From: Homoserinimonas sp. OAct 916 | GTDB taxonomy: Bacteria; Actinomycetota; Actinomycetes; Actinomycetales; Microbacteriaceae | Length of the DNA stretch: 64,000 bases | Assembly (NCBI RefSeq): GCF_003260275.1 | Contig: NZ_QJHB01000013.1 | Span: 19,233 to 83,232 of the forward strand | Direction: 5' to 3' | Shown here: in pieces, positions 40,258 to 51,851 of the stretch | Layout of the letters: the number at the start of each line of letters is the position of its first letter | Position numbering within the stretch: the stretch's first letter is position 1 | Made by a program: the position numbers and the translations under genes | The notes under the pieces: generated by a model | The model's input: the letters and a program-made list of their open reading frames with translations, nothing else | The model's database searches: none | Told to the model about the DNA's origin: nothing

Positions 40258-41807
40258 CAGTTGTTCCCTTCGGCAGAGCGTGTATTCCCGGTGCGTAGTT
40301 CGGGCGCCTGGCTGATCAGCGTGTGGCCCCAGCTGGCTTCGAGCAGCTGCTCGATGGCAGCGCCCAGAGTGTAGAGGCGGGCATCCTGCATCGCGGGCGC
40401 CATCAGCTGCAGCCCGGTGGGAAGGCCGTCTTCGGGGGCGAGCCCCATCGGCAGGCCTAGGCCGGGCACGCCGGCCAGGTTTGCCGGGATGGTCGTGATG
40501 TCGTTGATGTACATGGCGAGCAGGTCGTCGATCTTCTCGCCGATCTTGAATGCGGTGGTCGGCGCGCTCGGGCTGACCAGGACATCCACCTTCTCGAACG
40601 CCGCCTGGAAATCGCGTTGGATCAGCGTGCGCACTTTCTGCGCACTGCCGTAGTAGGCGTCATAGTAGCCGGCGCTCAGGGCGTAGGTGCCGAGGATGAT
40701 GCGGCGCTTGACCTCGGGGCCGAAGCCGGCACCGCGGGTGGCCGACATCACGCGTTCGCTGGTGATCGGCCCGTCTGCGGGGTTCTCCCGCAGCCCGAAA
40801 CGCACCGAATCGAATCGGGCGAGGTTGCTCGAGGCCTCGGCCGGGTGAATCAGGTAGTAGGCGGCGATGGAGTACTCGAAGTTGGGGCAGCTGACCCCGA
40901 TGACCTCGGCGCCGGCAGCAGAAAGCAGCGCGAGAGTTTCGTCGAAACGCTGTTTGACGCCCGCTTGGAAGCCGTCGGCGTTGCCGGCGAGTTCTTGGAT
41001 GACTCCGACCCGCACACCCTTCAGCGCGCCGTCGGCAAGCCCAGCCGTTGCGGCGGCCGCCATCGACGGCCAGTCGGTGGCCAGGCTGGTGGCATCCATC
41101 TGGTCGTGCCCGGCAATGACGTCGTGCAGCAGAGCGGTGTCCATCACCGTGCGGGCCACCGGGCCGACCTGGTCGAGCGAGGAGGCCATGGCGATCGCGC
41201 CGTAGCGGGATACCCCGCCGTATGTGGGTTTGAAACCGACTGAACCGGTGACGGCTGCCGGCTGGCGGATGGAGCCTCCGGTGTCGCTGCCGAGGGCGAG
41301 CGGTGCTTCGAAAGCGGCCACGGCGGCGGCGGAACCTCCACCGGAGCCACCGGGGATGCGCTCCAGGTCCCACGGGTTGTGAGTTGGTCCGTAGGCGGAG
41401 TGTTCCGTGGATGAGCCCATCGCGAACTCGTCCATGTTGGTCTTGCCGAGCGGCACCAGATCGGATTCGCGCAGTTTGCGCACGACGGTCGCGTCGTACG
41501 GCGGCATCCAACCCTCGAGAATTTTAGACCCGGCGGTGGTGGGCATGTCGGCGGTGACCAACACATCTTTGATCGCGACCGGCACGCCGGCCAACGGGCC
41601 AAGCCGGTCGCCGGCTGCACGCCTGCGGTCGACGTCGGCAGCCGTGGCGAGGGCGGTCTCGGCGGCCACGTGCAGGAAGGCGTGCACGTCGCCGTCAACG
41701 GCCGCGATGCGCTCCAGGTGAACGCGGGTCGCCTCCACCGAGGAGACGCTGCCGTCGGCGAGCAGCCCTGAGAGTTCGGCGGCAGAGATTCGGGTCAGGT
41801 CGGTCAT
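40257..41807 (-). CDS. gatA: Asp-tRNA(Asn)/Glu-tRNA(Gln) amidotransferase subunit A
   Basis: 516 aa amidase-signature enzyme. [26 protein letters not shown] carries the catalytic Lys, and [51 protein letters not shown] contains the Ser-cisSer-Lys partners and substrate-contact loop. It releases ammonia from glutamine and passes it to GatB. It is in the order gatC-gatA-gatB on the minus strand: three bases separate it from gatC and it overlaps gatB by one base, so the three subunits are made together. Confidence 0.97.
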   Translation of the reverse strand: MTDLTRISAAELSGLLADGSVSSVEATRVHLERIAAVDGDVHAFLHVAAETALATAADVDRRRAAGDRLGPLAGVPVAIKDVLVTADMPTTAGSKILEGWMPPYDATVVRKLRESDLVPLGKTNMDEFAMGSSTEHSAYGPTHNPWDLERIPGGSGGGSAAAVAAFEAPLALGSDTGGSIRQPAAVTGSVGFKPTYGGVSRYGAIAMASSLDQVGPVARTVMDTALLHDVIAGHDQMDATSLATDWPSMAAAATAGLADGALKGVRVGVIQELAGNADGFQAGVKQRFDETLALLSAAGAEVIGVSCPNFEYSIAAYYLIHPAEASSNLARFDSVRFGLRENPADGPITSERVMSATRGAGFGPEVKRRIILGTYALSAGYYDAYYGSAQKVRTLIQRDFQAAFEKVDVLVSPSAPTTAFKIGEKIDDLLAMYINDITTIPANLAGVPGLGLPMGLAPEDGLPTGLQLMAPAMQDARLYTLGAAIEQLLEASWGHTLISQAPELRTGNTRSAEGNN

Positions 41808-41810
41808 GGT

Positions 41811-42155
41811 CTAGTCCTCATCCAGGATCGCGGGCACGCGGAACTTGTCGCCGTCTCGGGCGGGAGCGCCGGCGAGGGCCTGCTCCACCGTGAGCGACGG
41901 CACGGGCACATCGTCGCGGAACACGTTGGTCAGCGGCATGGGGTGGCTGGTGGCCGGAACATCAGGGGTGGCCACTGAGCTGACCAGGGCGACCGCGTCG
42001 ACGATCTGCTGCAGCTCGGGAGTGAGGCTCGCGATCTCGTCATCGGTGAGATCGATCCGGGCGAGACTCGCCAGGTGTGCGACCTGCGCGGCGGTGATCA
42101 CGCCGGGTTCAGGGGATTCCCCGGGCTCGGTTGATTCAACAGGCTGTGTGGACAT
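41811..42155 (-). CDS. gatC: Asp-tRNA(Asn)/Glu-tRNA(Gln) amidotransferase subunit C
   Basis: 114 aa from the ATG at 42155 with GGAG upstream. ITAAQVAHLASLARIDLTDDEIASLTPELQQIVDAVALVSSV and PVPSLTVEQALAGAPARDGDKFRVPAILDE are the two halves of the GatC belt that wraps GatA and GatB. The first ~18 residues (Glu/Pro/Ser-rich) are an extension beyond the family core. It is the first gene of the gatCAB operon. Confidence 0.95.
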   Translation of the reverse strand: MSTQPVESTEPGESPEPGVITAAQVAHLASLARIDLTDDEIASLTPELQQIVDAVALVSSVATPDVPATSHPMPLTNVFRDDVPVPSLTVEQALAGAPARDGDKFRVPAILDED

Positions 42156-42368
42156 GCGTCTCCGTCTGAGTCGTGCGGGGAAAATTGTTTGCGCATCCCG
42201 CCCTTGGGGAACGAGGGCCCCACACCTCTGCCCCTGACGAGCTGAGGAACGAGCGTCTCGAACGGTGCGCCGACAAAACAGTTTACTAGCTGATTCATTC
42301 AAGCGGATCTCTGGTGCAGTATGCATCGAGCGATCGTCGTCCGACCGAAATCTACCCGCACGCTCCGA

Positions 42369-44681
<2,313 letters not shown>

Positions 44682-44737
44682 TTAGGCGGGTACCGCGCAT
44701 CGCGGAGCTGTCGGCCCGTCTGGGGCTCGGCGGCGAC

Positions 44738-45862
44738 CTAGGCCTGGACGGCGACGGGTACGGCGCTCACGGTGCGGTCGATCGTCATCTGGCCGAGCAC
44801 GCGCGTGCCCACGTAGACAACGGCCGTCTGGCCGGTCGAGAGGCCGATTATCGGGTCGGTCGGGGTGATGACAAGCTCTGGTTCGCCATCGCACACCGCC
44901 AGCACACAGACCGCGGGCACCGGGTCGGCGTGGGCGCGAATCTGCACCTCACAATCGAATGCCGTCTCTGGATGCGCAGGGGGCTGCCCGGCCCAACTGA
45001 ACTTCGACCCACCCATCTCGGTGATCGCCAGCGCCTCTTTCGGGCCGACCACCACGGTGTTGGTGACCGGGCGAATGTCAAGCACGAACCGGCGACGACC
45101 GTCGGCGGCCGGGATTCCCACGTTGATGCCACGGCGTTGGCCGACCGTGAACGCCAGCGCGCCCTCGTGCTCGCCCAGTTTGGTGCCGTCGGAGTCGACG
45201 ATGTCACCGGGGGTGGCCCCGATCGCATCCTTCAGCCAGCCTCGGGTGTCACCGTCGGGAATGAAACAGATGTCGTGGGAGTCGGGCTTGCTTGCCACAG
45301 AGAACCCGCGGGCGGCGGCCTCTGCCCGCACCTCGGCCTTGCTCGGGGTGGCACCCAACGGAAAGATGGCGTGCGCGAGTTGCTGGGCGGTGAGGACGCC
45401 CAGCACGTAGGACTGGTCCTTGGCCCAGGCTGCGGCTCGGTGCAGTTCGTGGTTGCCGTCGGCATCCTTCGTCACCGTCGCGTAGTGGCCGGTGACTAGC
45501 CCGTCGAAGCCGAGGTCGAGCGCCTTCTCAAGCAGGGCCGCGAACTTGATGCGTTCATTGCAGCGCATGCACGGGTTGGGCGTACGACCGGCGGCGTATT
45601 CGGCCTTGAAGTCGTCGACCACGTCGAGCTTGAAGCGTTCGGAGAAGTCCCAGACGTAGAACGGGATGCCGATGATGTCGGCTGCGCGGCGGGCATCCAT
45701 GGAGTCTTCGATGGTGCAGCAACCGCGAGCACCGGTTCGCACAGTGCCCGGCATGCGACTGAGGGCCAGGTGAACCCCGACCACGTCGTGCCCGGCTTCG
45801 ACCGCCCGCGCGGCCGCCACGGCAGAATCGACTCCGCCGCTCATCGCCGCCACAACCTTCAT
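44738..45862 (-). CDS. mnmA: tRNA-specific 2-thiouridylase
   Basis: 374 aa. [20 protein letters not shown] holds the ATP-binding SGGVDS loop, [14 protein letters not shown] the catalytic Cys 98, and [10 protein letters not shown] the second catalytic Cys 199 that forms the persulfide. It thiolates U34 of tRNA-Lys, -Glu and -Gln using sulfur from a cysteine desulfurase. A cysteine desulfurase gene lies about 2 kb upstream on the same strand, supporting a joint role. Upstream of it is a MITE-like element. Confidence 0.96.
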   Translation of the reverse strand: MKVVAAMSGGVDSAVAAARAVEAGHDVVGVHLALSRMPGTVRTGARGCCTIEDSMDARRAADIIGIPFYVWDFSERFKLDVVDDFKAEYAAGRTPNPCMRCNERIKFAALLEKALDLGFDGLVTGHYATVTKDADGNHELHRAAAWAKDQSYVLGVLTAQQLAHAIFPLGATPSKAEVRAEAAARGFSVASKPDSHDICFIPDGDTRGWLKDAIGATPGDIVDSDGTKLGEHEGALAFTVGQRRGINVGIPAADGRRRFVLDIRPVTNTVVVGPKEALAITEMGGSKFSWAGQPPAHPETAFDCEVQIRAHADPVPAVCVLAVCDGEPELVITPTDPIIGLSTGQTAVVYVGTRVLGQMTIDRTVSAVPVAVQA

Positions 45863-45940
45863 ACTCCTGCGCCTTCCTTGATCCTGGAATGTACGAACGC
45901 GATCTCACCTGCGTTCTACACCGCAACCAGTCTAAACAGG

Positions 45941-46050
45941 GTTTCTGACCGTGCCCGGGGTGATCCCCGGTGTTGGCACCACGGGGGTGGCTCTATGGGA
46001 TTGTCATCGTGATCTTCAGCGTTGCCGTTCTTGCCTGAACGGTCAGAAAC
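45941..46050. mobile_element. Putative MITE-like element with 12-bp terminal repeats
   Basis: GTTTCTGACCGT (45941-45952) and ACGGTCAGAAAC (46039-46050) are perfect 12-bp inverted repeats bounding 110 bases with no coding frame. Inside, near the left end, is a perfect CCGGGG-TGAT-CCCCGG hairpin (45955-45970). The right end abuts the stop codon of the 46053 gene, where CGGTCAGA is repeated directly. No clear target duplication was found. Confidence 0.4.
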
Positions 46051-46052
46051 GG

Positions 46053-47327
46053 TCAGAGCAGGTCGTAGCGGGCGAGAGCGTCGGCATCGGTGGCGTGAGT
46101 CATCGCCTGCCGCGCCGTGTCCAACGCCGTAACCGGGTCGGCCTCAGCTTCTGCCAGTGACAACTGCCGCTGGGCCTCTGCCAACCGGGTGCGGGCCGAG
46201 GCTCCGACCCTACTGCGGTTGGCGGTGATGTAGTCCCGGGTCACCGTGATCTGGCTTCGGGCGGTCAGCAGGGCGCCGCCCAGCGCATCTCGAGCGTTCT
46301 CCAGGCGCAGCTGCCGGTTGCGGGCGTCGGACGTGGTGACATCCACGCGGTCCATCACCCGCTGCAACCGGGTCAGGTCGGCGACCGGGTCGATCAGCCG
46401 GTTCGGTTGGCGAAGCTCGGCCAGTACGGCGTCGGCCTCGCTGATGCCTTGGTTGACCAAGTCGCGGGCGTCTGACTCCTCGTGCCGGTCACGCAGTTCG
46501 CGGGATTCGGCAAGAGAACGCTCTGCGGCGGTCACTGCCGTCTGCAGCGTGGTCGCCCCGGTGAGCAGGCCGGATTGGGCGGCCTCGATCGTGTCCAGCA
46601 ACTGGGTGGCCCGAAAGCTCTCCTGGTCGGCGGTGTTCAGCAGGTCACCGACCGGGCCGGGAGTTCCTGCGTCGAGGCGAGCCTGCACGTCGGTGGCCGC
46701 CCGGTGCGCCTGTTCGATCGACGTCTGCGCTCTGGCGAGGTCAGCCGCCATCGGAGCCAGCGCCGATGTCGCGTATTCGGCACCGAGCGCGCGGATCGAA
46801 TCCTCTGCGGCCGCTATGCGTTCGGTGGCCTGTGTGAGCACGTGTTGCACTCGGTCGAGCTGGTGAAGCGCATCACGTTCGACGCCCCGCAAGGTGTCGA
46901 ACTCTCGGCCCTTCAGGGCGAGCCGGTTCGTGGCCTCATCGGCGAGCGCGATGATCTGGGTGCTCCAGCGCTTCCGCTCGGCAGGGGTGTCGACGAACGC
47001 ATCATCGAGCTTCTGCTGCAGGGCAAAGGCATCGCGCAGTTGACGCCTGGACGTCTCAAGTGCCTCAGCGAATTCGCGGGCGGCCGACTCGCCGAACTGG
47101 GCGACCGCGAAGCCCACCTCGTCGGCGGTCTCCTGCACAGCATCATCGGCCCGCACCAGGCTGATCGCGGCCTTCTTGACGATCTCGGCCACTGCATCCT
47201 GCTCCCCTGCCGCGAGCGTGCGACCGCGGCGGCGCAGCCCCAGTACCAGTGCGACAACCGCTGCCGTGGCTACCGCCAGAACGACAAGCGAGGGCACCCA
47301 CCACAGTTCGCCAAGCATGTTCGCCAT
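46053..47327 (-). CDS. Membrane-anchored coiled-coil protein
   Basis: 424 aa. One N-terminal membrane segment (WWVPSLVVLAVATAAVVALVLGL) is followed by ~390 residues of almost pure helix with heptad-like Ala/Leu/Glu/Arg spacing. It resembles the coiled-coil tail (EzrA-like) of actinobacterial TPM-domain membrane proteins, but the extracellular TPM domain itself is missing. It should sit on the inner face of the membrane as a long rod. The function is unknown; a cell-shape or division role is only a guess from the architecture. Confidence 0.7.
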   Translation of the reverse strand: MANMLGELWWVPSLVVLAVATAAVVALVLGLRRRGRTLAAGEQDAVAEIVKKAAISLVRADDAVQETADEVGFAVAQFGESAAREFAEALETSRRQLRDAFALQQKLDDAFVDTPAERKRWSTQIIALADEATNRLALKGREFDTLRGVERDALHQLDRVQHVLTQATERIAAAEDSIRALGAEYATSALAPMAADLARAQTSIEQAHRAATDVQARLDAGTPGPVGDLLNTADQESFRATQLLDTIEAAQSGLLTGATTLQTAVTAAERSLAESRELRDRHEESDARDLVNQGISEADAVLAELRQPNRLIDPVADLTRLQRVMDRVDVTTSDARNRQLRLENARDALGGALLTARSQITVTRDYITANRSRVGASARTRLAEAQRQLSLAEAEADPVTALDTARQAMTHATDADALARYDLL

Positions 47328-47505
47328 CCTATTCCGCGTTTTCCGCCTATTGCACCTAATGCGCGGCCGCGCTTTCGAAACATTCTGCAGCTCTCATTCA
47401 AAAGTTCAGGAGCAGAGGTGGGCCGGCCTCTCAGGCGCCTCGGCCGAGCTCATATCCTGAAGTTTTGAGGGTGGGCGATGCCGCTGAGCGGCCGACCACG
47501 GGGCA

Positions 47506-47547
47506 GCAGTGACGGGGCGGGAGTGACGGGGCGGCAGTCACAGGGCG
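47506..47547. repeat. Three 14-base tandem repeats
   Basis: GCAGTGACGGGGCG, GGAGTGACGGGGCG and GCAGTCACAGGGCG lie end to end and run over the stop codon of the EVE-domain gene. Copies differ by one or three bases. They are probably replication-slippage products. Confidence 0.6.
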
Positions 47548-47963
47548 GGGCGGCGCATCTGCTCGCGGATCAGATCGAAGTCGTGCCGGGAGATTTCGAA
47601 CAGGCCGCGCCGCAGCTGGTAACCCCACTCGGGGTCGTCGCGGCTGAACTCGAGCAACTTCACCAGCGGGCGGATCGAGGTCTCCACCGCCTGCCGGTCG
47701 AAATCAACCCGGCGTCGCCATGGCCGCCACGCCTGCCCCGACTCCTGGTAGACGTGCCCGTCGGCCAGATAGCCGATCGCGGTGAACTCCTTCAGCGGGT
47801 CACCCTCGAAGTCTGTTCGCGGAGAGTAATAGACCAGACCGTCGGCGTCTCCCATGCCCTGAAACACTTCCCTCGTGTCACGACTGGCCTGCGCAAAACC
47901 GGATTCGCGGCCGAAGCGCACGTTCTCGCGATGCATCACCCCGAGCCAATACCTGATCGCCAA
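47538..47963 (-). CDS. EVE-domain protein
   Basis: 141 aa. The family start AIRYWLGVMHRENV is only reached with a TTG codon at 47963, which I take as the start; an internal ATG at 'MHREN' would remove the first strand. The rest (FQGMGDADGLVYYSPRTDFEGDPLKEFTAIGYLADGHVYQESG, then WRRRVDFDRQAVETSIRPLVKLLEFSRDDPEWGYQLRRGLFEIS) is a typical EVE/UPF0310 domain, a PUA-like fold that binds modified bases in nucleic acid. It starts ten bases behind the cysteine desulfurase and so is cotranscribed with it. Confidence 0.75.
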   Translation of the reverse strand: MAIRYWLGVMHRENVRFGRESGFAQASRDTREVFQGMGDADGLVYYSPRTDFEGDPLKEFTAIGYLADGHVYQESGQAWRPWRRRVDFDRQAVETSIRPLVKLLEFSRDDPEWGYQLRRGLFEISRHDFDLIREQMRRPAL

Positions 47964-47973
47964 CGGTGACGCC

Positions 47974-49278
47974 CTAGCCCCGGGACACGTCGCGGTCGGC
48001 GAACCCGGCGCGTGACGCCTGGACGAACGCTCCGGGCAGCGCGGCAATGAACGCGTCGACGTCGGCGGCGGTGCTCGTGCGCCCCAGACTCAGGCGGAGC
48101 GCACCACGAGCCTCAGTCTCACTCCGGCCCATCGCTCGCAGCACGTGCGAAGGCTCGGGAATGCCGGCTTGGCATGCCGACCCTGTCGAGACCGACACCC
48201 CGGCGACGTCGAGCAGAAACAGCAACGAGTCGCCCTCACAGCCGGGAAAGGTGAAGTGCGCGTTCGAGGCCAGCCGGGCGGCGCTTTCACCGTTCGATTC
48301 GGCACCGATCGACGCAGCGCCGATCGGGTCCGGCCCGTTGAGCAACGCATCGGGAACGACCGCCCGAACTCCGGCAATCAGGGCGTCGCGCAGCCCCGCC
48401 AACCGGACCGACTCCGCCGCCAGGGTCTCGGCGACGTTGACGGCTGCAACCGCGAACGATACGGCAGCCGCGACATCCTGGGTGCCCGAGCGCACCTGGC
48501 GCTGTTGGCCGCCGCCGTGGATGAGGGGCACCACGTCGACCGTGCGCGGCAGCACCAGGGCGCCGATGCCGACCGGCCCACCAACCTTGTGCGCAGACAC
48601 GCTCAGCGCCGAGACGCCCACCTCGTGCAGGGCGCGAAAGTTGATCGGCAGGTGTCCGTAGGCGGAGACCGCATCGACGTGCAGCGGAATACCCCGCGCA
48701 GCCAGAACAGAACCGATCTGCTCGATCGGCGAGATCGTTCCGACTTCATTGTTCGCCCAGAGCACAGTGCCGAGCGCGGTCTCCGAAGCCGGGTCGAAGC
48801 CCAGGCCGGACGCCGTAGCGAATGTGGCGTCATCCCTCCTGCGGTGCGCCTCGTGGCCCTGTTCCAGGGCCACGAGGAACGCGTCAGCGGTAGCCCGTCC
48901 GAGCCCATCCAGCTCGACCCAGGAAAGCTGCGCGTTGGCGGCCTCTGCCAGCCATTCGACGCTGTCCAGGGTGGCGTGGTGCTCTCCGCCCGGCACCAGG
49001 ATGCGGGGCCGGGCCACGTCACGTTGCCTACGCCAATACAGGCCCTTGAGGGCCAGGTTGATGGCCTCGGTGCCACCTGAGGTGAACACGACCTCGATCG
49101 GATCGGCGCCAAGCGTCCAGGCGATCTGCTCCCGAGCCTCTTCCAGCATCCGCCGGGCATGCTGCCCCTGGCTATGGATGGATGCCGGGTTTCCGACCAC
49201 AGTCATCGCCCGGGCGTAGGCGTCGATAGCAGCGGGCAACATCGGGGTGGTCGCCGCATGGTCGAGGTAGACGCTCAC
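47974..49278 (-). CDS. Cysteine desulfurase
   Basis: 434 aa from a GTG at 49278 with AGGAGG upstream; a GTG two codons earlier is too close to that site. YLDHAATTPMLPAAIDAY, NPASIHSQGQHARRMLEEAR, FTSGGTEAINLALKG, PGGEHHATL and VSAHKVGGPVGIGAL (PLP Lys) are canonical. STGSACQAG carries the persulfide-forming Cys. It is a NifS/IscS-type, PLP-dependent enzyme that delivers sulfur from cysteine. No scaffold protein gene is next to it. Being in a block with mnmA, it most likely supplies tRNA thiolation. Confidence 0.93.
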   Translation of the reverse strand: MSVYLDHAATTPMLPAAIDAYARAMTVVGNPASIHSQGQHARRMLEEAREQIAWTLGADPIEVVFTSGGTEAINLALKGLYWRRQRDVARPRILVPGGEHHATLDSVEWLAEAANAQLSWVELDGLGRATADAFLVALEQGHEAHRRRDDATFATASGLGFDPASETALGTVLWANNEVGTISPIEQIGSVLAARGIPLHVDAVSAYGHLPINFRALHEVGVSALSVSAHKVGGPVGIGALVLPRTVDVVPLIHGGGQQRQVRSGTQDVAAAVSFAVAAVNVAETLAAESVRLAGLRDALIAGVRAVVPDALLNGPDPIGAASIGAESNGESAARLASNAHFTFPGCEGDSLLFLLDVAGVSVSTGSACQAGIPEPSHVLRAMGRSETEARGALRLSLGRTSTAADVDAFIAALPGAFVQASRAGFADRDVSRG

Positions 49279-49320
49279 GATCACCCTCCTTCACGATGCT
49301 GACATCACCGACCTGAAACC

Positions 49321-49390
49321 AGCACTCACATACAAACACTCACAGACGAGCACTCACAAACAAGCGCCCACAAAAACACTCTCGAAAAAA
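49321..49390. repeat. Degenerate A/C-rich tandem repeats
   Basis: About five units of 13-15 bases share a CACTCACA or CGCCCACA core followed by A-rich bases, directly upstream of the cysteine desulfurase promoter region. They show no coding frame. This is unusually purine-poor DNA for this genome. Confidence 0.5.
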
Positions 49391-49476
49391 TCACTTACCG
49401 GAAAGCGCAGTGGCCACCGAACAGGTCACGCTCATTCCCGGTGTCCTGCCAGCAATGATTCGCTGGCACGATTACT

Positions 49477-51591
49477 GTGGGACGCGTGACGATTCTCACA
49501 CATCCGGACGAGACCCACTCGCCCACAACGCCCGACCAGCACCAGGCGCACACCGCGCTGAGCAGGCTTGGCGTGACCCCGTGCGCTGACGGCGGCGAGG
49601 TGCGGGTGTTCTCCGCGCACGCCACCGAGATTCAATTACAGGTCTTTGGAGAGGCCGACCCCTCCTGGGCGACCGAGACCACCACCCTCAGCCGTGACGA
49701 TCACGGAGTGTTCAGCGGCGTCTCGCCGCGCCTCGTGCCCGGCGCCCGATACGGGTTTCGAGTTTCGGGCCCGACTGGCCCCGGCCATCTTTTCGACCCG
49801 GAGCATGTGGTCACTGATCCGTACTCCCGGGGAATCGTGCGGGTGGGCGAGGGACAGTGGCGTTCGCAGGTGCTCGACGAGGGCTTCGATTGGGCCGGTG
49901 CCACCAAACCGAACACCCCGATGGCGCAGACCGTCATCTATGAAGCGCACGCGAAGGGCCTCACCAGGTTGCACCCGGAAGTGCCGGCCCGGTTGCGTGG
50001 CACCTACGCAGGTCTGGCCCACCCGGCGACGATCGGGCACCTGAAAAGCCTCGGTGTGACTGCCATTCAGCTTCTTCCCGTGCAGGCCTTCATCTCGGAA
50101 GAGCACCTGATCGTGCAGGGTCTGAACAACTACTGGGGCTACAACACCCTCAACTTCTTCAGTCCGCACGCTGGCTGGGCCACCAAGAAGGCGCAGGAAC
50201 AGGGGCCGGGCGCCATCCTTCGCGAGTTCAAGGGCATGGTGAAACTGTTGCACGAGGCCGGCCTCGAAGTCATCCTCGATGTGGTCTACAACCACACCGC
50301 CGAAGCCGGCGTGAACGGACCGCGGGTGAGTTTTCGCGGGCTCGACAACGCCACGTATTACCGCCATGACGCCACCGGGGCCTATGTCGACATGACCGGT
50401 TGCGGCAACACCGTCGACTTCGGCACTGAGGCCGCGGTGCAACTGGTTCTCGATTCACTCAAGTACTGGGTAGACGAAGTACAGATCGACGGATTTCGCT
50501 TCGACCTTGCCGCCACACTGGGGCGGGATCACCGGGGACATTTCGACCCGCAGCATCCGCTTCTTATGGCCATTGCCGACGATCCCGCCTTCGCCAAGGT
50601 GAAGATGATCGCCGAACCTTGGGATCTTGGGGACCACGGCTGGCAGACCGGCAGTTTTCCTGCCGGGTTCAGCGAGTGGAATGACCGCTACCGCAACGCG
50701 GTGCGCGACTTCTGGCTGGCTGACATCGGCCACGCCCGTCACGGCGACGCGCGCAATGGGGTCGGCGACCTTGCCGGCTATCTGACCGGATCAGAAAGCG
50801 TGTTCGGCAAAGAGCGCGGGCCCCTGGCCTCGATCAACTTTGTGACCGCCCACGACGGCTTCACCCTGGCCGACCTGACGACGTACAACACTAAGCACAA
50901 TGTCGGAAACGGTGAGGACAATCGCGACGGCACCAACGACAACCGCTCGTTCAACCACGGTGTGGAGGGCCCGTCGACCGAGGCAGCTCTGCTTGCCACG
51001 CGCCGCAAGGCGATGCGCAATCTGCTCGGCACCCTCCTGTTCAGCGCCGGCGTTCCGATGCTCACCGCCGGTGACGAGATGGGGCGAAGCCAACAGGGCA
51101 ACAACAACCCGTACTGTCGAGACAGCGAACTGACCTGGCTGAACTGGGAGTTGGCCCCCTGGCAGGATGAATTGCGGGCGCTGACCGCGCGACTTCTGCA
51201 GTTGCGGCGTGAGAACCGTGCACTCACACCTACCCGCTTCGGACGTGACGGTCACGACGGTGACGACGGCTTCGGCGCTGGCGCGAGCCATATGGACTGG
51301 TTCAACGCCGACGGGCACACGATGTCTGACCACGACTGGCACAGCCCCGCAAACCGCACCCTGCAGTACCTCGCGACCAGTGACCTGCCGGGCGAGACCA
51401 ACCGAATCCTGCTGGTCGTGCACGGGGTCGAGCGCGACACTCAGGTGGTGTTGCCGAACGCCGCCGGAGTGGCCGCGTACGAATTGCTCTGGGACAGCGC
51501 GGTCGACGGGGCCACCCATCCGGCTGTGGCCGCACCCGGTGAGTCTGCCGAGATCACCGCCACGTCGATGAGGCTCTACCGCGCACTCTAG
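49477..51591 (+). CDS. glgX: Glycogen debranching enzyme GlgX (second copy)
   Basis: 704 aa from a GTG at 49477; a GTG three codons later is also possible, and no Shine-Dalgarno is evident. A CBM48 domain precedes a GH13 barrel with QIDGFRFDLAATLGRD (nucleophile Asp 343), MIAEPWDLGDHGWQ (acid/base Glu 380) and TAHDGFTLADLTTYN. It hydrolyses alpha-1,6 bonds of phosphorylase-trimmed glycogen. It is clearly a different paralogue from the 15458 copy: the N-terminal extension, inserts around residue 420 and the C-terminal beta domain differ. It is the first of the large glucan genes here. Confidence 0.93.
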   Translation: MGRVTILTHPDETHSPTTPDQHQAHTALSRLGVTPCADGGEVRVFSAHATEIQLQVFGEADPSWATETTTLSRDDHGVFSGVSPRLVPGARYGFRVSGPTGPGHLFDPEHVVTDPYSRGIVRVGEGQWRSQVLDEGFDWAGATKPNTPMAQTVIYEAHAKGLTRLHPEVPARLRGTYAGLAHPATIGHLKSLGVTAIQLLPVQAFISEEHLIVQGLNNYWGYNTLNFFSPHAGWATKKAQEQGPGAILREFKGMVKLLHEAGLEVILDVVYNHTAEAGVNGPRVSFRGLDNATYYRHDATGAYVDMTGCGNTVDFGTEAAVQLVLDSLKYWVDEVQIDGFRFDLAATLGRDHRGHFDPQHPLLMAIADDPAFAKVKMIAEPWDLGDHGWQTGSFPAGFSEWNDRYRNAVRDFWLADIGHARHGDARNGVGDLAGYLTGSESVFGKERGPLASINFVTAHDGFTLADLTTYNTKHNVGNGEDNRDGTNDNRSFNHGVEGPSTEAALLATRRKAMRNLLGTLLFSAGVPMLTAGDEMGRSQQGNNNPYCRDSELTWLNWELAPWQDELRALTARLLQLRRENRALTPTRFGRDGHDGDDGFGAGASHMDWFNADGHTMSDHDWHSPANRTLQYLATSDLPGETNRILLVVHGVERDTQVVLPNAAGVAAYELLWDSAVDGATHPAVAAPGESAEITATSMRLYRAL

Positions 51592-51851
51592 GGCCGCCAC
51601 TCCTGTGGCCCTGCATCCCCTTGCGGCCCGAGCCCGGAGCGTTCCTCCGCCGGTTATGGGCGTCTCGGTGACCTGCTTGTAGTCGGGACAGTCGAACTCT
51701 GGCCCGTCATAGTCGTGCGGTTACCGTCGGCGGCCCCGGCGTTGGGGTCGACCGGAAGAGACCAGGGCATTCGTGAAATACGTGTGGGTCAACTGTCCAA
51801 GTCAAATGCGCGGGTGCCTGCGCCGGGAACTCTCCGCGCCGTCGGCGCACC
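51592..51851. other. Gap between convergent genes
   Basis: About 260 bases between the convergent second glgX and the MFS gene. No gene, RNA or clear terminator was recognised. Confidence 0.35.

Noticed and set aside
51607..51851. Protein-like minus-strand reading (DYDGPEFDCPDYKQVTETP) between glgX and the MFS gene
   Set aside because: It is bounded by stops, lacks a start and ribosome-binding site, and is too short to name.
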